8,796 nt of DNA. Source: CAZFRF01 sp964540925 (GTDB lineage: Bacteria; Patescibacteriota; Microgenomatia; Levybacterales; UBA12049). The stretch covers positions 1 to 8,796 of the forward strand of contig CAZIOR010000025.1 of NCBI GenBank assembly GCA_964540925.1, given 5' to 3'. This document shows positions 1 through 5,577 of the stretch, piece by piece. The position numbers and the translations under genes are program-made. The first letter of the stretch is position 1. Each line of letters starts with the position of its first letter. Under the pieces are notes generated by a model. It ran no database searches, had not been told where the DNA came from, and worked only from the letters and a program-made list of their open reading frames with translations.

Positions 1-23
1 CCTGCAAAAATAACTACTTTCAT
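1..23 (-). CDS. Start of a gene running off the left edge (MKVVIFAG...), possible sugar nucleotidyltransferase
   Basis: Only the first seven codons and two further bases are visible. They read MKVVIFA followed by a GG that would begin a glycine codon. Its ATG overlaps the TGA of the preceding glycosyltransferase gene as ATGA, so the two are probably translationally coupled in one operon. A start of the form MKxVIxAGG is typical of sugar-1-phosphate nucleotidyltransferases, whose GGxGTRL loop follows directly, and such an enzyme would suit a glycan locus by supplying activated sugar. Some NAD-binding or glycosyltransferase proteins begin similarly, so the identity is a guess. A TATAAT lies 8 bases upstream inside the preceding gene. 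Confidence 0.5.
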
Positions 24-1099
24 AATTTAATATTATATTCCTTTATTTCTCTTAAAAAAAGTTTTTTGAAATTAGTAAACGAAAACCTTAAAGCGTTCTG
101 TCTACATAATTTATAATTATATCTCCTAGCATCAAAATTTTCCAATAGCTTTTTCAGGCTACTAACTTTTTGTCTAGTAAAAAACTCTCCAGTTTTTCCA
201 GGAATGACAATATCTAATGCTCCTCCACCTTTAAAAGCAATAACTGGTTTACCAAAATATTGAGCTTCTGTCATTACGATTCCAAAGTCTTCTAGTCCAG
301 GGAAAATTAACGCTTTACTATTTTTATAATATCCATAGAGCTCTCCATCTGAAATGTTTTTAACAAATTTAATTGTCGGGCCTGCAATCTTTCGCAGATT
401 CTTTTCCTGGCCTCCTGCGCCAACAACTACTAAGGGTAGATTAAGACTTGTACAGGCTCTTACTGCAAGATCGACACGCTTGTAATAAACAAGTCTTGAT
501 ACAACTAAAAAATAACCCTTCTCTTTAGGTTTTTCTATTTTAACTTTTGAAATATCTAAAGGAGGAAAAATTAATTTAGAATCTCTTTGGTAATACTTTT
601 TAATCCTTCTATTAACTTCAGTTGATATACCTATTAACTTATGCGGTTTTTTTGCAAAGTATTTATCAACATACCTTAAATACCAAATAACAGGGGTGCT
701 AATTTTTCTTAAAAGATTATTTTTAAAGTATAATTTATATCCACTCCATAAATACCTTGTTGGAGTAAGAATATATGAAATGTGCTTGGTATGTTTTTCA
801 ACTCTAACCCCTTTTGCATATTCACTTGTAACAGAAATTACTAAGTCGTATTTTTGTAAATCTAAAAAATAAAAAGCTACAGGCATAATTGGCGCCAGTA
901 ATTCATGAAAATTAGAAGCATAAGGAATATCTTGTAAAAATGATGTTTTAATTTTAAATCCTTTAGCCCACTTAGCTTTTTTAGGATTATAAACTGAAGT
1001 AAATAAATGAGCCTTGGGAAAAATTTTACGAAAAGAAATTAAAACTCTTTCCGCCCCACCCCATTTATTTACTCTGTCGTAAACGAGTGCAACTTTCAT
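20..1099 (-). CDS. GT4-family glycosyltransferase (WbaZ/mannosyltransferase-like)
   Basis: A 359-residue cytoplasmic or membrane-associated GT-B fold enzyme, expected to move a sugar from a nucleotide donor onto a growing lipid-linked glycan with retention of configuration. The N-terminal acceptor domain has the glycine-rich GGAER loop at residues 14-18. Residues 106-118 (HISYILTPTRYLW) are characteristic of the group that includes O-antigen mannosyltransferases such as WbaZ. The C-terminal donor domain has SRLVYYKR at 201-208, with the usual phosphate-contacting Arg and Lys, and an intact E-x7-E motif at E270/E278 (EDFGIVMTE). KPVIAFKGGGALD at 284-296 is also typical. The length is normal and it has no membrane segment. 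It starts 15 bases after the preceding GT4 gene and overlaps the following gene by 4 bases, so it is mid-operon. No Shine-Dalgarno sequence is visible. The sugar specificity cannot be read from sequence; mannose is a guess. Confidence 0.88.
   Translation of the reverse strand: MKVALVYDRVNKWGGAERVLISFRKIFPKAHLFTSVYNPKKAKWAKGFKIKTSFLQDIPYASNFHELLAPIMPVAFYFLDLQKYDLVISVTSEYAKGVRVEKHTKHISYILTPTRYLWSGYKLYFKNNLLRKISTPVIWYLRYVDKYFAKKPHKLIGISTEVNRRIKKYYQRDSKLIFPPLDISKVKIEKPKEKGYFLVVSRLVYYKRVDLAVRACTSLNLPLVVVGAGGQEKNLRKIAGPTIKFVKNISDGELYGYYKNSKALIFPGLEDFGIVMTEAQYFGKPVIAFKGGGALDIVIPGKTGEFFTRQKVSSLKKLLENFDARRYNYKLCRQNALRFSFTNFKKLFLREIKEYNIKL
32..37 (-). promoter_or_regulatory. Possible internal -10 box for the left-edge gene
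   Basis: TATAAT on the minus strand, 8 bases before the ATG at 23-21 and inside the last codons of the preceding glycosyltransferase gene (Tyr-Asn). It sits in a 19-base block identical to the promoter block before the gene at 5544. The spacing is 1-2 bases longer than at the four unit starts. The coding constraint and high A+T mean it could be chance. Confidence 0.25.
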
Positions 1100-1114
1100 A
1101 TATTTTGGGCAGAA

Positions 1115-2218
1115 TTATTTCGAAGAAATACTTTTATAAATACTTAATGTCTGAGCAGCCATTTTTTCCCAAGAATAACTTTTAGAAACATCGATTTCTA
1201 ATTTTTTAATCTTATCCAAACTTTCTTTATCTAAATCCAAAAGAGCATTTATTTTATCTTTTATATCTTCAGGATTATTTGGATCAAAATAGACTGCACC
1301 ATCTTTACATATTTCCCTGTGAACTGCAATATCAGAAACTGCAAGAGGAACTCCTAAACCCATCGCCTCAACTGAAGTTAACGAAAACCCTTCCATAAAT
1401 GAAGGCACAATTACCGCTATTGCATTTGCATACAGACTATAAAGCTTACTGTCATTAGGATTTTCTATAAAAATAATTCTATCTTTAAGATCTAATTGAT
1501 TAATTTCCTTTTCAACCCTAGCAAAGAAATAATCTTTTTTACCAACCAATAACAATTTAATTTGCTTATTATTTAGATTTTTAAAACCTAATAATAAATT
1601 GCCAATATTTTTATGCGGATAAAAATTACCTATTCTTAACAAGTATTCTCCATGCTTATTCTCTTCCACTTTTTGCTTATCCTCAAAACCACCTTCATAA
1701 GTTATTTCAATTTTTTCAGGTTTAACTTTTTTATAGACTTCTAAGATATCATTTTTAACTACATTTGATGGAACAATAATTTTATATGCTTTATTAACTG
1801 CATTAGTAAGTACTACGTTATAAGCAAGTCTTTTTGATAAATAAACTGGATAAGGAAGAGTTGATGCTTGGCCTGTATTAAACTTATTAATAATTAAATC
1901 ATGAACTGTAACTATAAATTTTCTTCTATATAAATATGGAACTGAAAAATAAGGAAAATGCATTAAATCTAATTTAAAAGAATTAAGAAAAAAAGCAAAT
2001 TTTGTTTGCTCAGCAATGGAATGCCACTTAACATTTGTTTTAACAATTTTCCAATTTTCAGATAAAAATAATTTACTTAATTCTTCATAATCTTCTTTCA
2101 AAACAAACAATACATACTTATTTGTCTTATCTAAATCATAAAGATTATTTACTAAGTTTTGGGTGTATCTTCCTACTCCAGTCTGTCGCCATAACCTACA
2201 ATCAATTCCAATTAACAT
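1115..2218 (-). CDS. GT4-family glycosyltransferase (MtfB-like)
   Basis: A 367-residue retaining GT-B glycosyltransferase, expected to work at the cytoplasmic face on a lipid-linked glycan. MLIGIDCRLWRQTGVGRYTQNL at the start is a classic opening for this family. Other hallmarks are HFPYFSVP (87-94), VTVHDL (103-108), VPSN (149-152) and GNFYPHKN in the donor domain (197-204). The E-x7-E motif is intact at E276/E284 (EGFSLTSVE). An in-frame ATG at 2242 would add MHLCYNLG, but I reject it. The family N-terminus begins at the second Met, and a perfect extended -10 box (TGCTATAAT) lies between the two, ending 6 bases before the chosen ATG. Transcripts from that promoter could not contain the upstream start. 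This gene leads a unit with the GT4 gene 15 bases downstream and is divergent from the DUF1801 gene. The sugar specificity is unknown. Confidence 0.9.
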   Translation of the reverse strand: MLIGIDCRLWRQTGVGRYTQNLVNNLYDLDKTNKYVLFVLKEDYEELSKLFLSENWKIVKTNVKWHSIAEQTKFAFFLNSFKLDLMHFPYFSVPYLYRRKFIVTVHDLIINKFNTGQASTLPYPVYLSKRLAYNVVLTNAVNKAYKIIVPSNVVKNDILEVYKKVKPEKIEITYEGGFEDKQKVEENKHGEYLLRIGNFYPHKNIGNLLLGFKNLNNKQIKLLLVGKKDYFFARVEKEINQLDLKDRIIFIENPNDSKLYSLYANAIAVIVPSFMEGFSLTSVEAMGLGVPLAVSDIAVHREICKDGAVYFDPNNPEDIKDKINALLDLDKESLDKIKKLEIDVSKSYSWEKMAAQTLSIYKSISSK

Positions 2219-2224
2219 ACCTAA

Positions 2225-2233
2225 ATTATAGCA
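2225..2233 (-). promoter_or_regulatory. Extended -10 promoter (TGCTATAAT) for the GT4 gene at 2218
   Basis: A perfect extended -10 element ends 6 bases before the ATG at 2218. Transcription normally begins about 6-8 bases after the end of the -10 box, so the mRNA would begin at or beside the start codon and be leaderless. I see no good TTGACA-like -35 box 16-18 bases upstream, but extended -10 promoters often do without one. The 11-base string TTTGCTATAAT recurs exactly before the gene at 2904. Confidence 0.75.
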
Positions 2234-2267
2234 AAGATGCATACTTTTATATTTACTAAGACTTTTG

Positions 2268-2273
2268 TAGAAT
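2268..2273 (+). promoter_or_regulatory. -10 box (TAGAAT) for the DUF1801 gene
   Basis: TAGAAT lies on the plus strand with exactly 7 bases (TAAGTTA) between it and the ATG at 2281. There is no ribosome binding site in those 7 bases. No convincing -35 box is present. The element shares the 62-base divergent gap with the oppositely oriented TGCTATAAT at 2225-2233, so the two promoters are back to back. It matches the consensus in 5 of 6 positions. Confidence 0.5.
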
Positions 2274-2280
2274 TAAGTTA

Positions 2281-2631
2281 ATGAAAACCTATAAAAATAT
2301 TGATGAATACATAAACACTTTCCCTAAAGATATACAAGAAAAGTTAATTACCATAAGAAAACTCATTCAAAAAACTGCACCAACTGCTACTGAAAAGATC
2401 AGCTATGGAATGCCTACTTTTTATTTGAATGGTAACTTAGTTCATTTTGCAGCCTTTAAGGATCATCTTAGTCTTTTTCCAGCCCCATCAGGAATAAACA
2501 AATTTAGAGAAAAACTTAGTAAATATCAAACAAGCAAAGGAACTATTCAATTTAAATACTCTGAGGAAATTCCCCTAGACTTAATAAGAGAGATAGTCGA
2601 ATTTAGAGTTTCTGAGAATATTCAGAAATGA
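2281..2631 (+). CDS. DUF1801 family protein (YdhG-like)
   Basis: A 116-residue soluble cytoplasmic protein and the only plus-strand gene. It carries the recognisable DUF1801 pattern: an N-terminal helix with a YINTFP segment (10-15), YGMPTF (42-47), a central strand region HFAAFKDHLSLFP (55-67), SKGTIQF (85-91) and PLDLIREIVEFR near the end (98-109). The length is normal for the family. The biochemical role is poorly known; Bacillus YdhG has been described as an iron chaperone, but that cannot be transferred here. Nothing links it to glycan synthesis, so it looks like an unrelated passenger between two glycosyltransferase units. It is divergent from the GT4 gene at 2218 and convergent with the 85-residue gene, with only 15 bases between their stops. 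Its ATG directly follows a -10-like box, with no Shine-Dalgarno sequence. Confidence 0.88.
   Translation: MKTYKNIDEYINTFPKDIQEKLITIRKLIQKTAPTATEKISYGMPTFYLNGNLVHFAAFKDHLSLFPAPSGINKFREKLSKYQTSKGTIQFKYSEEIPLDLIREIVEFRVSENIQK
2609..2628. repeat. Short inverted repeat at the 3' end of the DUF1801 gene
   Basis: TTTCTGA (2609-2615) pairs perfectly with TCAGAAA (2622-2628) around a 6-base loop, directly before the TGA stop. On the plus strand the stem is followed by A-rich, not T-rich, sequence. For minus-strand transcripts of the convergent gene a T-rich tract comes before the stem. It therefore does not fit an intrinsic terminator in either direction, though it could still shape or protect an mRNA 3' end. 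The short AT-rich stem could be chance. Confidence 0.3.
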
Positions 2632-2646
2632 AAAAGCAAAAACTAA

Positions 2647-2904
2647 CTAAATCCTTCTTAATATTACTTTTTCTTTCTTATTTACCCTAGGATCTTCAAA
2701 CAAAATAGCTGCTTCTGGCATATTTGGTTGATGCGTATTTCCAGCTGCAAGCACCATTGAGATATCATCTCCTGGACACATCATAAATGCAGCTGATCTT
2801 AACAAAAGAAAAGCCATGAAAGATTTTAAACCATTTACTTTCTCTCTTTTTTCGGGTTGATAAAATATGTAAGGATTGCTTCTTAAACTTTCTTTTTTTC
2901 TCAT
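2647..2904 (-). CDS. Small protein of unknown function (85 residues)
   Basis: I do not recognise this family. The protein begins with a basic stretch (MRKKESLR). A moderately hydrophobic segment, SFMAFLLLRSAAFMM (28-42), is interrupted by an Arg and so is a poor transmembrane helix. CPGDD follows at 43-47, then a Gly/Ala/Pro/Asn-containing centre, and a lysine/arginine-rich tail ending ILRRI. It has no signal peptide and only one cysteine, so no metal-binding Cys cluster. It is likely a real gene: an open 258-base frame is uncommon at this A+T content, it fills the space between neighbours without overlap, and TGCTATAAT stands exactly 6 bases before its ATG. It has its own promoter in the 19-base gap after the GT4 gene and converges on the DUF1801 gene. 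The function is unknown, and its position in a glycan locus may be incidental. Confidence 0.65.
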   Translation of the reverse strand: MRKKESLRSNPYIFYQPEKREKVNGLKSFMAFLLLRSAAFMMCPGDDISMVLAAGNTHQPNMPEAAILFEDPRVNKKEKVILRRI

Positions 2905-2910
2905 CGAGGG

Positions 2911-2919
2911 ATTATAGCA
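2911..2919 (-). promoter_or_regulatory. Extended -10 promoter (TGCTATAAT) for the 85-residue gene
   Basis: A perfect extended -10 box sits in the 19-base gap between the stop of the GT4 gene and the ATG at 2904, with CCCTCG as the 6-base spacer to the ATG. The spacer cannot act as a Shine-Dalgarno sequence, so a leaderless transcript is the simplest reading. Its TTTGCTATAAT core is identical to the one before the gene at 2218. Confidence 0.72.
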
Positions 2920-2923
2920 AATA

Positions 2924-4111
2924 TTAAACTAGAGCAGAGATGTAAATTTTATTTAACTCCTCGGAAATCTTAGACCAATCAAAATTCTCCTCAACTAGTT
3001 TTCTACTATTAATTGTTAATTTTCTATATAGACTAGAATCATTTGCAAGCTCTACCAAGTTATCCGCTAAATCACTTGCTGTTTCACCCGCTAAAACATG
3101 TAATTCATTTTTTGCACCTAGACCTTCTATTCCTAAATTAGTTGTTACTACCCCAACGCCTGTAGACATTGCCTCTAAAACTTTATAACTTGTTCCCCCG
3201 GCAGCTCTTAATGGAGCAAGAAGAATAAATGATTTTCTAAAAATATCATAAGTTGATTCGTTATTATTTGTATCAAAAATAATTTCAGGAGATGAATAAT
3301 TTTTAAAGTTCTCAGGTAAATTTCTACCTACAATCCACAGTTTCAAATCAAATTCTTTATTTAATTCCTTATATTTATTTTTAACCTGCGGCCAAATATC
3401 TTTAAGAATAAACTCTAGTGCATCTCTATTCTGTAGCCACTTAAAATCACCTATAAATAATATTTTCCTATCGTTTACCTGATCAAGTGGTCTAAATTTA
3501 AAATTATCTGTATCAACCCCGTTGGAAACAACACTAATACTACTAACTCCCATTAATTTTTTTTCTATTTCTGAAACTGCAACTAATTTATTAACTTTTT
3601 TCCAGACCTGCTCTTCATAGTTTTTGAGCTTTTTAACATCTAACAACAAAAGTGGCCTAAGTAAAGGATTGGCAAGATTTGCATATCTTTTGTAAACCAA
3701 ATATTCAACATTATGCTCAACCAACACAACTGGGATTGTTACCTTCGGTAGATTCTGATAAACATAAAATGTTTCTACATGAATTAAGTCAAAGTTTTCT
3801 TTAACTAACTCATCTCTTATTAAATTTTTCATTTCCTCACTCGTATGACCAACAACCAAAAATGGATCTTTAGATATACCAGTTTTAATAACATTTCCTA
3901 TACTCCATTGTTTTTTTCTTTTAACTGTAATAACTTTTTTACAAATCTTCTCTAACTCTTTAATATCTAAATTTGTTTGATTACTTCTCTTCTCGCAAAT
4001 AAGGGTAATTTCATTTTGCTTAGATAAATGTTTGATTAAATTATATAAACGAACATGACCCCCAGAGTGCAAAGGGAAAGGTAAAAACGAAGAAATCATT
4101 AAAATTTTCAT
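2924..4111 (-). CDS. GT4-family glycosyltransferase (PEP-CTERM/EPS sugar transferase-like subgroup)
   Basis: A 395-residue cytoplasmic GT-B glycosyltransferase, expected to add a sugar to a lipid-linked surface glycan. The N-terminal domain opens MKILMISSFLPFP with the donor-loop glycines SGGHVRLYNL (16-25). VEHNVEYLVYKRYA (131-144) is typical of the subgroup that often appears in exopolysaccharide and PEP-CTERM loci. The donor domain has SNGVD (196-200), FIGDFKWLQNRDALEF (219-234), VGRNLP (261-266) and PLRAAGGTSYKVLEAMSTG (300-318). Where many GT4 enzymes have the first Glu of E-x7-E, this one has Gly305 and keeps only Glu313. That GGT-x-x-K-x-LE form is usual in this subgroup and does not suggest inactivation. 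Its ATG overlaps the stop of the ArnT-like gene as ATGA, so the two are cotranscribed and probably coupled. The sugar is unknown. Confidence 0.88.
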   Translation of the reverse strand: MKILMISSFLPFPLHSGGHVRLYNLIKHLSKQNEITLICEKRSNQTNLDIKELEKICKKVITVKRKKQWSIGNVIKTGISKDPFLVVGHTSEEMKNLIRDELVKENFDLIHVETFYVYQNLPKVTIPVVLVEHNVEYLVYKRYANLANPLLRPLLLLDVKKLKNYEEQVWKKVNKLVAVSEIEKKLMGVSSISVVSNGVDTDNFKFRPLDQVNDRKILFIGDFKWLQNRDALEFILKDIWPQVKNKYKELNKEFDLKLWIVGRNLPENFKNYSSPEIIFDTNNNESTYDIFRKSFILLAPLRAAGGTSYKVLEAMSTGVGVVTTNLGIEGLGAKNELHVLAGETASDLADNLVELANDSSLYRKLTINSRKLVEENFDWSKISEELNKIYISALV

Positions 4112-5544
4112 GGTTTCTTTAGTAAATCAAATATAACATATTCATTATTTACTGCGATTATTTTATAGGTTTTACCAATTTCTAAATCCTTGCTAGTTGG
4201 ATTAACTAAAATTAAATATGAAGCTCCCATTTGCATTAATTCAGGAACAGATTTTTCAAAACTAGCCCAACCTTTTCTTTTGGTTTGATACAAAAATGAT
4301 GTGTCGCCATTATAGTTTGCTATTACCTTTGCGTCCTTAGGAGTTAGTCTATCTACCGCTTCCCCAGCATGAACTATAGCAATATCATTAATATTGAAAT
4401 AATCTTTTACATACTTTCCGCTTATTACAAACGAGAGAGAAATAAGAACTATTAAAATAACAAAAGATATGTATTTATTAATTCTTGCAAAACTTAATAA
4501 ATTTTTTGCTCCAAGACCAAGCATTATAGCGATACTAGGAATAATTAATATTTGATAATAATCATGAGTTACATTTCCTGTTGCTAAGGTAGTAACATAT
4601 AAAACACTTGATAAGCCAAACGACAATGCAAATAACAAATCTTTATTAACATTTTTTATTAAACTAAAAACAAAAATTGGTAAACCAAAAAATCCAAGTA
4701 TTAATTTTGAAAATCTTTCATAAACAATCCAGTAAAAAAACGAGGGTCTAAATCTTATGTGATTACCATTAAACAACCAATTACTCTGTGGTATACCCTC
4801 TGGATACTGCAACATCCAATATCTCCATAAAAATAAAGGGACAATAGACAAGATTACGAAACCCCAAATTGTTTTATTTGAAAAAAGTTTTTTTCCATAT
4901 TTCTCATATCCTAAATAAAAAATTGGCAGCATAAAAAAGATTGCATATGGCTTAAGAAGTAACGCACAAATTGAGAAGATTAATGCAAGAATTAAATACT
5001 TATCAAATAACTTTGTTTTCTTATGCAAAGTCCAACTGTAAAAGAAAAAAATACTACCTAAGCTTGCGGTAACCATTAAAGGATCTGGTAAAATTGTTCT
5101 CGAATAATAAATGTTAAAAGGAATAAAGAGAAAAAAGAAGCTTGCCCAAAAACCTGCAGTGAAACCATATCTTTTATTAATAATCTTGAAGATAAAAAAT
5201 GCAGAGAAAAGCGAACCAACAATACTGACTAATCTTCCCCATTCTTCAAGATTAAGTATTCCAATATATTTAAAGCCTACAGCCTGAAAAACATTAAATA
5301 TTGGAAATTCTACAAATCTATAACCATTCGGGTTATCATATTTATTAGTTGGAACATTAGAAATATCATCAAACCTAGGATGTAATAAATCAAAACCCTG
5401 GTTAACAAAATTTCGAGAAACTGAAGATGTATCTGCTTGTCGCCAAGAATGCCAATCGGCTATTGGACCATTAAATCTATAAAGCCTGACAGCAAATCCT
5501 AAAATAAAAATTATTATTAAAAGGATTAATTTTAATTTATTCAT
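4108..5544 (-). CDS. ArnT/PMT-type GT-C membrane glycosyltransferase (GT39/GT83-like)
   Basis: A 478-residue integral membrane protein with about 11-12 hydrophobic helices. It probably moves a sugar from a polyprenyl-phosphate donor to a lipid, glycan or protein acceptor on the outer face of the membrane. After the first helix (about 5-20) comes the first extracytoplasmic loop, DWHSWRQADTSSVSRNF (30-46). Its acidic residue near the membrane is the expected GT-C catalytic position, and HSWRQADT is a hallmark of this bacterial group. YSRTILPDP (147-155) and THDYYQILIIP (326-336) are further family signatures. A soluble tail of about 100 residues follows the last helix (near 376). The length is somewhat below full-size ArnT. 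It leads the two-gene unit with the GT4 gene, overlapping it by 4 bases, and has a promoter-like box 7 bases before its ATG. ArnT itself modifies lipid A, which is unlikely in a CPR cell, so the substrate is not assigned. Confidence 0.85.
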   Translation of the reverse strand: MNKLKLILLIIIFILGFAVRLYRFNGPIADWHSWRQADTSSVSRNFVNQGFDLLHPRFDDISNVPTNKYDNPNGYRFVEFPIFNVFQAVGFKYIGILNLEEWGRLVSIVGSLFSAFFIFKIINKRYGFTAGFWASFFFLFIPFNIYYSRTILPDPLMVTASLGSIFFFYSWTLHKKTKLFDKYLILALIFSICALLLKPYAIFFMLPIFYLGYEKYGKKLFSNKTIWGFVILSIVPLFLWRYWMLQYPEGIPQSNWLFNGNHIRFRPSFFYWIVYERFSKLILGFFGLPIFVFSLIKNVNKDLLFALSFGLSSVLYVTTLATGNVTHDYYQILIIPSIAIMLGLGAKNLLSFARINKYISFVILIVLISLSFVISGKYVKDYFNINDIAIVHAGEAVDRLTPKDAKVIANYNGDTSFLYQTKRKGWASFEKSVPELMQMGASYLILVNPTSKDLEIGKTYKIIAVNNEYVIFDLLKKP

Positions 5545-5551
5545 TAACTAT

Positions 5552-5557
5552 ATTATA
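5552..5557 (-). promoter_or_regulatory. -10 promoter box (TATAAT) for the ArnT-like/GT4 unit
   Basis: A perfect TATAAT stands 7 bases (ATAGTTA) before the ATG at 5544, in the 33-base gap after the large fusion gene. A TTAACC about 18 bases upstream is a weak candidate -35 box, matching 4 of 6 positions. AAAGGA lies 14 bases before the ATG, too far for normal Shine-Dalgarno use and upstream of the -10 box, so it would be absent from the mRNA. A weak CCTTT/AAAGG stem overlaps the upstream side but has no T-tract, so it is not called a terminator. Confidence 0.6.
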
Positions 5558-5577
5558 TTCCTTTATTTTAAAAGGGG

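Noticed and set aside
300..313. Loss of the first catalytic Glu in the GT4 protein encoded at 4111-2924 as a sign of inactivation (residue numbers given as coordinates)
   Set aside because: The Gly at residue 305 with GGT-x-x-K-x-LE is the normal form in this GT4 subgroup, and all other donor-site motifs are intact.
2219..2242. An upstream in-frame ATG that would extend the GT4 protein by MHLCYNLG
   Set aside because: The extension does not match the family N-terminus, and the extended -10 box lies between this ATG and the one at 2218.
2609..2650. An intrinsic terminator between the convergent DUF1801 and 85-residue genes
   Set aside because: The 7-pair stem exists, but it is followed by A-rich sequence on the plus strand, and the T-rich tract comes before it on the minus strand, so neither direction fits.
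5560..5575. A small hairpin (CCTTT/AAAGG) after the fusion gene as a terminator
   Set aside because: The stem is only 5 pairs, has no T-tract and overlaps the promoter region of the next gene.
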